From: Bolinopsis microptera
Taxonomy: Eukaryota > Ctenophora > Tentaculata > Lobata > Bolinopsidae
Direction of reading: 5' to 3'
DNA length: 64,000 nt
Assembly: GCF_026151205.1 (NCBI RefSeq)
Contig: NC_087084.1
Location: 188,001 to 252,000, forward strand
Position numbers and translations under genes: made by a program. Shown one piece after another: positions 1-12,530 of the stretch. The first letter of the stretch is position 1. Each line of letters opens with the position of its first letter. Below the pieces are notes generated by a model, which did not search any database, was not told the origin of the DNA, and was given only the letters and a program-made list of their open reading frames with translations.

Positions 1-1064
1 CAGTTATAGAGGGGGACTACTGTAGTAGCAGTTATAGAGGGGGACTACTGCAGTACCTATTATAGAGGGGGACTACTGTAGTACCAGTTATAGAGGGGAC
101 TGCAGTAGTACCAGTTATAGAGGGGGACTACTGTAGTACCAGTTATAGAGGGGGACTACTGTAGTACCAGTTATAGAGGGGACTACTGTAGTACCAGTTA
201 TAGATGGGGACTACTGTAGTACCAGATATAGAGGGGGACTACTATAGTACCAGTTATAGAGGGGACTACTGTAGTACCAGTTATAGAGGGGACTACAGTA
301 GTACCAGTTATAGAGGGGGACTACTGTAGTACCAGTTATAGAGGGGGACTACTGTAGTAGCAGTTATAGAGGGGGACTACTGCAGTACCTATTATAGAGG
401 GGGACTACTGTAGTACCAGTTATAGAGGGGACTGCAGTAATACCAGTTATAGAGGGGGACTACTGTAGTACCAGTTATATAGGGGGACTACTGCAGTACC
501 AGTTATAGAGGGGACTACTGTGGTACCAGTTATAGAGGGGACTACAGTAGTACCAGTTATAGAGGGGGACTACTATAGTACCAGTTATAGAGGGGACTAC
601 TGTAGTACCAGTTATAGAGGGGACTACAGTAGTACCAGTTATAGAGGGGGACTACTGTAGTACCAGTTATAGAGGGGGACTACTGTAGTAGCAGTTATAG
701 GGGGGGACTACTGCAGTACCTATTATAGAGGGGGACTACTGTAGTACCAGTTATAGAGGGGACTGCAGTAGTACCAGTTATAGAGGGGGACTACTGTAGT
801 ACCAGTTATATAGGGGGACTACTGTAGTACCAGTTATAGAGGGGACTGCAGTAGTACCAGTTATAGAGGGGGACTACTGCAGTACCTATTATAGAGGGGG
901 ACTACTGTAGTACCAGTTATAGAGGGGACTGCAGTAGTACCAGTTATAGAGGGGGACTACTGTAGTACCAGTTATAGAGGGGGACTACTGTAGTACCAGT
1001 TATAGAGGGGACTACTGTAGTACCAGTTATAGATGGGGACTACTGTAGTACCAGTTATAGAGGG
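1..1064. repeat. 28-bp minisatellite, left end outside window
   Basis: About 38 units of a 26-28 bp repeat built on CCAGTTATAGAGGGGGACTA followed by CTGTAGTA. Units vary in G-run length (4-6 G) and in small deletions. A distinctive variant pair (GTAGTAGCAG, then GTACCTATTATAG) recurs near 20, 350 and 685, giving a higher-order period of about 335 bases. The array begins before the window and ends abruptly at the LTR. Confidence 0.95.
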
Positions 1065-1389
1065 TGTTGATTTGATAATATAACTTGACTGATATTTTAT
1101 GATATATATGATTTATATTTCAGTTTGATTTTATAAGATGGTCATATCTTAATATTATTATAATCCCTAGGGAGGGATGGCTTACGACGTTTATGATATG
1201 TCACTGCTCAAGAGTTTTCTCACGATTAAAGACTCTCTAAAGGAATAAGAACGACTTAGAAGGGACTTGATACAAATATGAGACAATTGTGATATTAATG
1301 TGTATTATGAACAATTTGATAAACATTTCATTCAATAAGTGTATTTCAATAGATCCAAGAAATGAGGCTCAATTAAACTCTATATAACA
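1065..1389 (+). mobile_element. 5' LTR of a truncated LTR retrotransposon
   Basis: A 325-bp segment begins TGTTGATT and ends TATAACA, the canonical TG...CA form of an LTR. It is immediately followed by a primer-binding site and, 109 bases later, by a gag-like ORF. The left edge coincides with the end of the minisatellite. I found no matching 3' LTR in the window, so the boundaries rest on the termini and the adjacent PBS. Confidence 0.72.
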
Positions 1390-1399
1390 TGGTAGCAGG
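1390..1399 (+). other. Primer-binding site, initiator tRNA-Met type
   Basis: TGGTAGCAGG directly abuts the LTR end. The first nine bases match the complement of the 3' end of animal initiator tRNA-Met (TGGTAGCAGAG), the usual primer for many metazoan LTR retrotransposons. Confidence 0.7.
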
Positions 1400-1497
1400 A
1401 AGTTTTTGAATCGTTATTGATTGTTATGCTCAGTATTTGTGTCAAGAGCTAGGATTTGTTGGAAGTTTTCTAATAACATTTTATAGGTTCTTATGTT

Positions 1498-2463
1498 ATG
1501 GGAGGAAAGCAAAGTGTACCAATGCTGTTGGACAAAGAAGACTATCCCCTGTTTAAGAAGAAAGTTGAAGCTTGGGAGATTCTCACCACTCTGGATGACG
1601 CGAAGCGTGGGCTAAAGTTAGCTGTTAGCATCAGGTGTAAAGTGATTTCTGCTGAATTGTTTTCTAGACTCACTGTTACTGAGATGAACGTAGCGGGAAG
1701 CGTCAAAGTACTGATCAAAGAACTAGATAAGATATGCCTCGCTAATACTGTGGAGGGGGTTTTCACAGCGATTGAGAAGTTGGAATGTTTTAAACGAAGA
1801 GAAAACATGTCCATTATGAAATATCTAGATGAGTTTACCAGAATGAAAAGACTTGTGGAGGAATATATGCCAGTGGGTGACAACAACGCTAAAAAGGACT
1901 GTTCTGACAGTATATTAGCATACAGAATAAACAGATTGATGAAGCATGCGAATCTTGTAGAATCTGAAGAGCTTATGGTGAGAGCTCACTTAACTGAACT
2001 TACTTCAGATGCCATTATTGATGTGTTGAAGAGAATCTATGGTGATAGAAAAGTGAAAACTGCCAGCACAGTGAGCAATAGTACAATAACGTTTGACCCT
2101 TCTTTAAAAATAAAAGAAGAACAACCTTTCTTTAATGAAAATGAAGATTGTTACTATGGATACAACAACAAACCTTACGTGAACAAGAAGCACTATGGCA
2201 ACGAACCCAGAAGACCTGGTAGTCCTAGCAGAACAGGGAATAAGAAGAATCCTTTACAGAGGAATGGTAAAGTCAGTAAGTGTTCTGAATGCTACTCTGA
2301 ATATCACTGGAGGAAAGATTGTCCTAAGCTGAAGAGTACAAAGATGACATACTTTGTATCACAACTATTAGAAACTGATTTTGAAGAATCAGAAGAGGAT
2401 CTTTATTTTGCTTCGTCTGTTGCGAACATGGCACACAGGAGCACCATCTACTGTATGTGGTGA
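1498..2463 (+). CDS. Gag-like protein of LTR retrotransposon
   Basis: A 321-residue ORF. The first ~200 residues have the look of the Gag/UBN2-type capsid region of invertebrate LTR elements: a short N-terminus with a conserved Trp in KKKVEAWEILT, an ELDKI helix, the FKRRENMSIMKYLDEF segment and an ILAYRINRL segment. Residues ~262-275 form a CCHC zinc knuckle (C-X2-C-X4-H-X4-C, CSECYSEYHWRKDC) for RNA binding, preceded by a basic, Pro/Gly-rich stretch. An acidic tail follows. The ATG at 1498 is the first in frame after the PBS. The ORF stops just where a protease reading frame takes over in +1, so Gag-Pol is broken or was joined by a frameshift. The rest of pol is missing, replaced by a 39-bp array. 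Copia-like versus another lineage cannot be decided without RT. Confidence 0.78.
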   Translation: MGGKQSVPMLLDKEDYPLFKKKVEAWEILTTLDDAKRGLKLAVSIRCKVISAELFSRLTVTEMNVAGSVKVLIKELDKICLANTVEGVFTAIEKLECFKRRENMSIMKYLDEFTRMKRLVEEYMPVGDNNAKKDCSDSILAYRINRLMKHANLVESEELMVRAHLTELTSDAIIDVLKRIYGDRKVKTASTVSNSTITFDPSLKIKEEQPFFNENEDCYYGYNNKPYVNKKHYGNEPRRPGSPSRTGNKKNPLQRNGKVSKCSECYSEYHWRKDCPKLKSTKMTYFVSQLLETDFEESEEDLYFASSVANMAHRSTIYCMW

Positions 2464-2524
2464 ATCATGGTATAACATTTTCCTTGAATCCCTCACTCCT
2501 GCAGAAAAACTAGCTGGTAACTAA
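2421..2524 (+). pseudogene. Start of retrotransposon protease, frameshifted and cut
   Basis: In the +1 frame relative to gag, positions ~2432-2521 read a segment resembling the start of a retroelement aspartic protease, ending at a TAA at 2522. The residue where the catalytic Asp of the D-T/S-G motif is expected is His (codon CAC at 2432), so this remnant would be inactive. The frame runs straight into the 39-bp array, which uses its last ~15 bases as the first repeat copy. Confidence 0.55.
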
Positions 2525-3031
2525 TTTAGTAACCAGATAACCAGGTTACTAGCTGGTAACTAATTTAGTAACCAGATAACCAGGTTACTAGCTGGTTACT
2601 AATTAAGTAACCAGATAATCAGGTTACTAGCTGGTTACTAATTTAGTAACCAGATAACCAGGTTACTAGCTGGTAATTAATTTAGTTACCAGATAACCAG
2701 GTTACTAGCTGGTAACTAATTTAGTAACCAGATATACAGGTTACTAGCTGGTAACTAATTTAATAACCAGATAACCAGGTTACTAGCTGGTTACTAATTT
2801 AGTAACCAGATAACCAGGTTACTAGCTGGTAACTAATACAGTAACCAGATAACCAGGTTACTAGCTGGTAATTAATTTAGTTACCAGATAACCAGGTTAC
2901 TAGCTGGTAACTAATTTAGTAACCAGATAACCAGGTTACTAGCTGGTTACTAATTTAGTAACCAGATAACCAGGTTACTAGCTGGTAACTAATACAGTAA
3001 CCAGATAACCAGGTTACTAGCTGGTAACTAA
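2508..3031. repeat. 39-bp minisatellite
   Basis: About 13 copies of a 39-bp unit (ACTAGCTGGTAACTAATTTA followed by a GTAACCAGATAACCAGGTT-type half). Each unit contains inverted GGTAAC/GTTACC motifs. The first copy overlaps the end of the retrotransposon remnant. Confidence 0.95.
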
Positions 3032-3316
3032 TTTCATGTATTCTACACGTGCTCTGTCTAACTATGTGATAACAGTGTTGTCACCTAGTTAGGCTCTATC
3101 AAATCACGCTATTACCGTCACTGTTAGTCTAGTGAGAGAAGTTAACCAGTAAATTAAGTTATAATAAGGTATACCGCCTAATTCACTTGCTGCTTTGCCG
3201 GTTATATATAATAGTTCTAGTTTCTTACTTTGACTGTAATGATTGTGAAATGTTCAATACAATGTCATCGAACCAATTATGCAAATTATACTGTAGCAGG
3301 AATGATATTCAGCGAA

Positions 3317-3687
3317 GTTGAACTGTAGTTGAACTGTAGTTGAACTGTAGTTGAACTGTAGTTGAACTGTAGTTGAACTGTAGTTGAACTGTAGTTGAAC
3401 TGTAGTTGAACTGTAGTTGAACTGTAGTTGAACTGTAGTTGAACTGTAGTTGAACTGTAGTTGAACTGTAGTTGAACTGGAGTTGAACTGTAGTTGAACT
3501 GGAGTTGAACTGTAGTTGAACTGGAGTTGAACTGTAGTTGAACTGTAGTTGAACTGTAGTTGAACTGTAGTTGAACTGTAGTTGAACTGTAGTTGAACTG
3601 TAGTTGAACTGTAGTTGAACTGTAGTTGAACTGGAGTTGAACTGTAGTTGAACTGGAGTTGAACTGAAGTTGAACTGAAGTTGAAAT
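3317..3687. repeat. 11-bp minisatellite
   Basis: About 34 copies of GTTGAACTGTA with occasional GGA/GAA variants. Because 11 is not a multiple of 3, the apparent minus-strand peptide repeats every 11 residues. It is not regarded as coding. Confidence 0.95.
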
Positions 3688-4704
3688 GTTATAATAATGT
3701 AAGACAGTAGTTGACTGCTGGATCAGTCTTCTGAGTAACATCTACTGGGAAACTATGTGTAAACTTTTAGGGGTTCCAGCAGGGTATATATATTATATAA
3801 TATATAGTAGTATATACAGCAGGGTAGGGAATATTTAGCGTTGATTTTAATTAAATTTGAAACACTAATGATCAGGTGAAATTCCGGTGAGAGTTCTTGT
3901 TTCCGGAAAATAAGTAACAGGATTAGGTACTGTGTCAGGTGATAATACACTAGGTTGAACTAGCTAATATCTTATATAAATAGCCTGGTATTTGCCTCCC
4001 TCAATACTGTTACTCTGTTATGTATCGTTTCTTCTTCGTATCTTGTTCTAATATGTAGCTAGTTGTCAGTAAAGTAGTAACTTTACTGGGACCTTGTAAC
4101 TGTGTACTTTATGTGCTCCTTCATAAAGCAATACAGTTATTGTTAGGAATGACAATCTGACAGATACACATCTCTCTGGGGCAGAAGGTAAACAGAAAAC
4201 AAAAAGTGTTATAAAAAGAATTGTTTCCTGTTAAAAGCAGAATTATTTATATAAATAATCAGTGTATGTATTGTATACAATGTGTATGTATACAGTTTCA
4301 GTTAGTGTACGATAGATAGGGAGTATGTATTGTTGGAGGTTGTCTTTTCCATCCCTTCTTCATCATTTTTTCTGTTTTCTGTACTTCTGTTTTTTCATTT
4401 TTCTGCTATTCTCTTGCTTTCCCTTATCAAGTTTTAATTTTCTCTTCAACTCTCAGAAGATTATAAATTGTAAGTTTGTTTTGTTACATCAAAGTTTGTA
4501 ATATTTGCGTGGATAGGAAAGTAGTCATTTCCAAGATCATTAGTATAATAATATATATATATATATATAAGTACAATGATTTCACCGTTAATGAAGCGTT
4601 TCTCACTATAAATATTTCTAACTCTGAACGCTAACAGGAATCTATTCTGCATACGTCAAAGCGTTTTCTATAGGATGTTTTAAACCATGTGTCACGCTTT
4701 AAAT
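3688..4704. other. No recognisable gene
   Basis: AT-rich unique sequence with short TA runs (for example a TA microsatellite near 4549-4569). No conserved protein, tRNA or transposon ends seen. Confidence 0.6.
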
Positions 4705-4705
4705 T

Positions 4706-4797
4706 AGCAGAGCCCTTATATGGGCATCACGTGTAGTGTACACTCCTTATATGGGCATCACGTGTAGTGTACACTCCTTATATGGGCATCACGCGGT
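4706..4797. repeat. 31-bp repeat, three copies, with CACGTG
   Basis: Three tandem copies of CTTATATGGGCATCACGTGT plus AGTGTACACTC. Two carry a CACGTG E-box; the last is mutated to CACGCG. Confidence 0.9.
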
Positions 4798-4912
4798 CTA
4801 AATCTCTAGTAGCACCCTGCTACTCCAGCACTAGTGCGCACTGTCTGTTTCTTAAATCCTGGGACAATTATTTCCGGTCAATCTAAATCACATAGTTTTA
4901 TATCTATACAGC

Positions 4913-6113
4913 TATATGTGTTATAGCTACATAGCTATATACTATATGTTTTATAGCTACATAGCTATATACTATATGTTTTATAGCTACATAGCTATAT
5001 ACTATATGTTTTATAGCTACATAGCTATATACTATATGTGTTATAGCTACATAGCTATATACTATATGTGTTATAGCTACATAGCTATATACTATATGTG
5101 TTATAGCTACATAGCTATATACTATATGTGTTATAGCTACATAGCTATATACTATATGTGTTATAGCTACATAGCTATATACTATATGTTTTATAGCTAC
5201 ATAGCTATATACTATATGTTTTATAGCTACATAGCTATATACTATATGTGTTATAGCTACATAGCTATATACTATATGTGTTATAGCTACATAGCTATAT
5301 GGCTATATGTGTTATAGCTACATAGCTATATACTATATGTGTTATAGCTACATAGCTATATACTATATGTTTTATAGCTACATAGCTATATACTATATGT
5401 TTTATAGCTACATAGCTATATACTATATGTTTTATAGCTACATAGCTATATACTATATGTTTTATAGCTACATAGCTATATACTATATGTTTTATAGCTA
5501 CATAGCTATATACTATATGTTTTATAGCTACATAGCTATATACTATATGTTTTATAGCTACATAGCTATATACTATATGTTTTATAGCTACATAGCTATA
5601 TACTATATGTGTTATAGCTACATAGCTATAGCTATATGTTTTATAGCTACATAGCTATATGGCTATATGTGTTATAGCTACATAGCTATATACTATATGT
5701 GTTATAGCTACATAGCTATATACTATATGTTTTATAGCTACATAGCTATATACTATATGTGTTATAGCTACATAGCTATATACTATATGTGTTATAGCTA
5801 CATAGCTACATAGCTATATACTATATATATATACTATATGGCTATATAATATATGTGTTATAGCTACATAGCTATATACTATATGTTTTATAGCTACATA
5901 GCTATATACTATATGTTTTATAGCTACATAGCTATATACTATATGTTTTATAGCTACATAGCTATATACTATATGTGTTATAGCTACATAGCTATATACT
6001 ATATGTGTTATAGCTACAAAGCTATATACTATATGTTTTATAGCTACATAGCTATATACTATATGTGTTATAGCTACATAGCTATATACTATATAATATA
6101 TATACTATATAGC
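4913..6113. repeat. 30-bp AT-rich minisatellite
   Basis: About 40 copies of a 30-bp unit made from TATAGCTACATAGCTATATA plus CTATATGTGT, nearly all differing only at GTGT/GTTT. There is a short disrupted zone near 5810-5850. The 30-bp period gives open frames on the plus strand with a 10-residue repeat; these are by-products. Confidence 0.95.
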
Positions 6114-6349
6114 TAATACGTTTAAGTAGCATCAGCTGATTGTTTGACTGCGTTCTGTGAGTTTTGTCTGAGTAACCTGTGTTTCAATTTATAGTTAATT
6201 AACCCTGTACAGTTTCAACAATCCCATTTTTCGTTGAATGATAACTCGTTTTAAACTTAGTTTAGCACTAGTAGCACCCTGCTCTTAGTTTAGTTTAATC
6301 AATCTTCGATATTAGTCACGAGATATTAGTGGTCACGTGTTTTGTTGAT

Positions 6350-7220
6350 AACGGTATAATGTCACATGATTTACTACTACGCATAACAGTATAATGTCAC
6401 ATGATTTACTACTACGCATAACGGTATAATGTCACATGATTTACTACTACGCATAACGGTATAATGTCACATGATTTACTACTACGCATAACGGTATTAT
6501 GTCACATGATTTACTACTACACATAACGGTATAATGTCACATGATTTACTACTACGCATAACGGTATAATATCACATGATTTAATACTACACATAACGGT
6601 ATAATGTCACATGATTTTCTACTACGCATAACGGTATAATGTCACATGATTTACTACTACGCATAACGGTATAATGTCACATGATTTACTACTACGCATA
6701 ACGGTATAATGTCACATGATTTACTACTATGCATAACGGTATAATGTCACATGATTTACTACTACGCATAACGGTATAATGTCACATGATATTTTACTAC
6801 TACGCATAACGGTATAATGTCACATGATTTACTACTACGCATAACGGTATAATGTCACATGATTTACTACTACGCATAACGGTATAATGTCACATGATTT
6901 ACTACTACGTATAACAGTATAATGTCACATGATTTACTACTACGCATAACGGTATAATGTCACATGATTTACTACTACGCATAACGGTATAATGTCACAT
7001 GATTTACTACTACGCATAACGGTATAATGTCACATGATTTACTACTACGCATAACGGTATAATGTCACATGATATTTTACTACTACGCATAACGGTATAA
7101 TGTCACATGATTTACTACTACGCATAACGGTATAATGTCACATGATTTACTACTACGCATAACGGTATAATGTCACATGATATTTTACTACTACGCATAA
7201 CGGTATAATGTCACATGATC
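6350..7220. repeat. 35-bp minisatellite
   Basis: About 25 copies of a 35-bp unit (CGGTATAATGTCACATGATT, then TACTACTACGCATAA). Three copies carry the same 4-base insertion (GATATTTTAC), at about 6790, 7070 and 7170, showing that blocks of units were copied together. Confidence 0.95.
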
Positions 7221-8218
7221 TCAAACTTTACAGATATCCTTGGCACGTACCGATCTTGCAGTACGTTTTTTTTATTGAAATCTTTCAATTATTATCATCA
7301 GAATTTATTACAATATCAATGTTGTATAGAATTTCTAAAAATGGACTAGAGAAACCAAAAAATGCCTTGACAAGTGTACAGCGATGATAACAATCAGGGG
7401 ACACCAATACACCCAAATAACCAAACAAAAGGCCTCGAGAGACCTGATGAAAAGTCGAGCAATTACATTGGGCCCCAAGTGCAGAAGGAGAAAAATGGGC
7501 AAATAATATGAGCTGTGAACTTAGGAGGCATTTCTAGGTTGATTATTATTGAGTTTCAGTTCCAGTTCCAGAACCTGTTACCGAATATATATAAACGTAT
7601 ATAACTGTATTATATAGAATACAGTTGTTCGGTAGATTTAGTGGTACCGAGATATAACCGTATTGTCATATACTTTGTCGAACTTAAGTTTAGAGAAGAT
7701 AGCGACCCCACCTGTTTTTATTAAACTTGGCTTTTTCATTAAACGTTCGGATTAAGCCCAAGGAACTAAATGAAAATAAAACGCCAAATTTAACCATAAA
7801 AGTACTTTAGTTTTAATTGTATCTATTTTGTAATATACAATTACAATATACCTCTATTTTCCAATTATATACGTCTCTTACCTATCCTATCCGCTCCAAT
7901 TCCAGTTTCCTCTTCCAATGTTCCATGCTGAACCCAAATAGCGAGAATTGAAAATAGAATTCAAAACGAAATACTTCTAGTAGTATTATATGTAATAAAT
8001 ATGCTGTAGAAGTTTATAAATATAAATATAACACAACACATTTCACGCTTAAGATTACGTTAAAATACGCACCGCAATTACCTGGGGACCTCAGGCTATT
8101 ACGTTCATAAACGAATAGAGATTCGGGGGAATGACAGGCTGAGCGCCGCCCAGTAAGCACCGCAATAGTATAATATATACTACGCACAACGGGGTTGTTT
8201 TCATAGCTCAAAGTTTAG
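7221..8218. other. No recognisable gene
   Basis: Unique AT-rich sequence. Short frames on both strands show no family signature. No arrays. Confidence 0.55.
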
Positions 8219-8616
8219 TTGAACGGATATTAAATTAAATTGGACGCTGGAGGCCCTAGTGTTCGTTTAATGTCCGTTCATCAAATAAAGTTCGTCTGTT
8301 TAAGTCATAAATTAGTCTGTTGAAAATTGTTCCCAAAAGTATTCCACTACAAAATTATATTTATAAATATAATTGTCCAGGATGTGACTAATTTTTAATT
8401 TCGGCCAATTTCAACATTTAATTTTCATCTGCATCATCGGACTAAATTATATCATTCGATCAATTAAAAACAAGTTGCACTTACTGCATTTAAAATCTAT
8501 CGAACAAATATCTGCTAACATTTTTGAACAAAACGCTAAAAAAAGAGGACAAAATTTCGGATTTTTAATGGTTTTGAATGTCTGCGAGCGTACGTTTTAT
8601 TTTAATGTCCGTTCAA
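8219..8616. mobile_element. Candidate MITE, 398 bp
   Basis: The ends form an imperfect inverted repeat of about 20 bases: TTGAACGGATATTAAA on the left, and TTGAACGGACATTAAA read inward from the right. A third copy of the motif (ATGTCCGTTCA) lies inside near 8269. No target duplication is clear and no protein is encoded. Confidence 0.45.
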
Positions 8617-8729
8617 AATTGTGCCCGTTAACGCAATGTCTGGTCAAATAACTTCCGATAAGGTAAGTTGACATATAATCCCTGAGCTGTGCGTACGGGA
8701 GTTGTGTGTGTTAATGTTATACAGTTATA

Positions 8730-8730
<1 letters not shown>

Positions 8731-8763
<33 letters not shown>
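8731..8763. repeat. Homopolymer run of 33 G
   Basis: Thirty-three consecutive G. This could form G-quadruplex structure; length may be inexact because such runs are hard to sequence. Confidence 0.95.
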
Positions 8764-8765
<2 letters not shown>

Positions 8766-9406
8766 GTACGCCATGCAGATTAGTGGACAATTTGGATTTA
8801 CTAACATCTGAAAAATTTGATAAAGGAGCAAAAATCTGCATCCTAAAAAACAAAGAGAAGCACTCGTTTTACTTATTTAGGATATTTCTAAGGAGAGATT
8901 CGTAAATTCTTCTACTGGGTCATCGAATAGTTCACCGTTCTTGCAGCATCGCTGCTGCCCTATTCATACTCCAGCTCAGCAAAGAATTTCCATTAGGGCA
9001 GCTGTAGTCGCTCACAGATTTAAGAAATACGTAAGATATATTTATGATTGTGCCCTGCCAATTGCATCACTTGATTTAATTTATTGTAGGACTGGTTTAA
9101 TTTATTATAGAACTGAAAAAATAATTATTCAGCTTTCGATTCGAAAGAATTAAACTTTAAATCATCCAAGTTGGATATTTGATTGGTATTTGAGCGATAC
9201 AAATTGATTTAGTTGCTAAATACCCACCATTATACACAAATACCTAAATTACCCTTGACGTACTGGAATCTGGAATATTATCATTATACTTTATTTGGTA
9301 GTATAATTCAACAGCTGTGTCTAGTAAACCTATATGAGATATTATAAGGGTGCATTTAAGGGAAAATTTCAGCAATAGTAAAAAGTGGCTGCTTATATTA
9401 AAATTA
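8764..9406. other. No recognisable gene
   Basis: Unique sequence between the G-run and the next array. I see no domain, RNA or transposon end. Confidence 0.5.
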
Positions 9407-9955
9407 GTTGTGCTTTAGACAAGTTGTGCTTTAGACAAGTTGTGCTGTAAACAAGTTGTGCTGTAGACAAGTTGTGCTGTGAACAAGTTGTGCTGTAGAC
9501 AAGTTGTGCTGTAGACAAGTTGTGCTGTAGACAGGTTGTGCTGTAAACAAGTTGTGCTGTAGACAAGTTGTACTGTAGACAAGTTGTGCTGTAAACAAGT
9601 TGTGCTGTAGACAAGTTGTGCTGTAGACAAGTTGTGCTGTAGACAAGTTGTGCTGTAGACAAGTTGTGCTGTAAACAAGTTGTGCTGTAGACAAGTTGTG
9701 CTGTAGACAAGTTGTGCTGTGAACAAGTTGTGCTGTAGACAAGTTGTGCTGTAGACAAGTTGTACTGTAGACAAGTTGTACTGTAGACAAGTTGTGCTGT
9801 AGACAAGTTGTGCTGTAGACAAGTTGTGCTGTAGACAAGTTGTGCTGTAGACAAGTTGTGCTGTAGACAAGTTGTGCTGTAGACAAGTTGTGCTGTAGAC
9901 AAGTTGTGCTGTAAACAAGTTGTACTGTAGACAAGTTGTGCTGTAAACAAGTTGT
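9407..9955. repeat. 16-bp minisatellite
   Basis: About 34 copies of GTTGTGCTGTAGACAA with A/G variants. All three minus frames are open because the unit lacks stops on that strand; not regarded as coding. Confidence 0.95.
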
Positions 9956-11571
9956 ACACGCAGTACAATCCTCATTACGTTTCTGCTTATACTAATCGGA
10001 CACTCAGTGTACGTACAAGACACATGTTAAAAGCGTTTTCCCGTCAAATATTTACTGTTAATCCTGTTAAAATTAATTTACATAGTTTCTTTCTGATGCT
10101 GTTTAATTAGTCACATATATAAAGTGTAGACGAACGTTGTGGTGATTTGATTGGTTTCCAAAGAGCTGCTTAATTAGTATAATTAATGACGTATAACTGT
10201 CAGTGTGACATGCTGTACAAGTTACAGTGCATCTTAATCAGGGTCGCCCCCTTTATATTGACACTTCCTACACTGCAAACTCATAAGTGACTCAGCAAGT
10301 TGTTCATCTCTAGTTCATTATCGTAACTTACTGTTATTTATATAATTAGTCAAAGTTTTGTGTTTACTTTACGATACATATTTAAATGGTACGAAATTCG
10401 GTGGATTTTCGAAAAAAACACCATTTTTTCGAAATATTTTCACGTATTTTCCTCAATTATGACTTTATCGATTTACTATCAACTTATCAATATAGTAAGT
10501 TATAAATATGATTCATCAAACAATTAATAAACACTAGTATTCGATCATGAATGGCTTTAAAAATGATTTTGGACACGAAATGTGGCGGTTTTTGGGGAAA
10601 ATTCCCATATTTTCGTTCCCATATCATTTAGGTCACCGAAATTATATCGAATATAAATATGTTTCGTAAGGTATTAAACCTGCCTAGTTTTACTTAATTA
10701 TTAAACATATTTTTACATGTATTGTCGATGTTTCGTTTTATATAGCTGCAACACACAATTGTTAAAATAAATCTGTTGGGATGAAATTTAACTTATCTAT
10801 TATTGAAACAACGTGAAATATTTCCAAATTTTACCAACAAGATATAAAATTTAAATATATCAAACAAACAATATCATGAAATAACAAATATAAATTATAA
10901 AAGAAATAAAAGTATGGTTAAAATATGGTTAAAAGAATCTACATGATAAAAATGTTTAATGAACCATGAGTAATAGTTGTCAAAGTTATCTCTTCAATAA
11001 TAATGTAATTTCTTGGGACACACAATAAGACAAACACTTCAGGATGAATTAGTGAATTCTTCGTAGAACAATAAAATATCTACATCGTTAGTCCTGCTTA
11101 AATATATATAGGTTAATCTCAAACTGCAAGTAAAGAGTACCTATCTCCATGAAACAAATAAATTCCAGAATACATGGTCAAAATCATTTATACAAGGGAC
11201 AAATAAATTTACAACCCGAAAATGGGGGAAAAATACATCAACAACCAAAATTAAGCCAAAAATCAGTTTGGCCAAAAATAAGAAGATCATTGATCATTAT
11301 TGAACTACTACTATCCTATTGAGTCCAAAAATGTTAGTACGATATTGATGAATGAAACGTTCTTCCTCCCTATTCAATTCAACAGGTCTTACCTGTTTAA
11401 CTATCCCCAGTTTAAACAATTCCATATTAAAATCATTTTTTCAACCCAAAGAAGACTGTCGATTACAAAATGTTCATTTTTGTATTCATAGCTGTATTTG
11501 TACTGTCATTGTTTGGCCAAAATAAGTATTCTCCTTAACTTTCGACCACTTTAAGAACACATCGTGTATTG
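9956..11571. other. AT-rich, no recognisable gene
   Basis: Strongly AT-rich sequence without arrays or convincing ORFs. No conserved feature identified. Confidence 0.55.
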
Positions 11572-12530
11572 AGCAATTTGATCAAAACCCATAATCATGG
11601 GTAGAGTGGACCGCTGCCAGTGTCTCTCTTTCCCAAACAAAAGGAAATGATATTAATTTGATTGACCGTCTGCAATGCAAAATGATACCGAGAATGAAAT
11701 CGGTCGCTCGCTTTCCCCATTCATTCACGGCTTACGAATTTTAATAAGTTTCGATTAATTACATCAATCACATGCTGTACAAATCTCTTTGGGTTGCGTT
11801 CGGGTCGATACCTAGTATTTCGGGATACGGGTGGTAGTTAGTGTCCAATTAGCTGATGTTTATTGAATCTTTATTGCCGAGTACAGCTGCCTTCGGGTAG
11901 TTCTTCTTAAATCTATTACAATTGTATATGATTCAATCAAAGTAATATTATTTCCTTTTGTTTGGGAAAGAGAGACACTGGCAGCGGTCCACTCTACTCT
12001 ATTCCCATGATTATGGGTTTTGGTCAAATATCATCTATTTTTGATTATAATGTCAGGGTACTTTAAAAAGTCGAAATATAAACTCATAACTTCAATAATA
12101 AGGAGGTTATTTCAACATTTTCGAAATTTTACCTTTGAAAACATTTCCTTGTGTTTAGGTAAGCATATCTGACGATCACTGACTGAATAATGAATATGCC
12201 ACTTTATACTCATTCAAGTTGGCATTAAATTCATATATAATGACATTGAACTGTCGTGGCAAAGCAGAATTTGTTCGAAATCACGATTGAGCAAAATTCT
12301 CATCTTTCGCTCGTGCAAACTTTGAGCGGACATTGCGTGCGCATACAATATGGAATCAGCGTAAATTTTTGCATGTTGGTGTTTTATATATTCTTTAATA
12401 AGCATACAAAGTTTCAAAAGATTTCAAAAAAAACTTAGATCACAACGGGACTCCAAAGTTGACAGAAAATGGTGAAAGTAGCAATTTTTAGTGATTTTAG
12501 CAATTTTATATCAATTTGGGCGTGTCCCCA

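Noticed and set aside
4916-6116. Tyr/Ile-rich plus frames resembling membrane peptides
   Set aside because: 30-bp AT-rich array artefact.
9393-10023. Minus frames of 167-202 codons
   Set aside because: 16-bp array open in all three minus frames.
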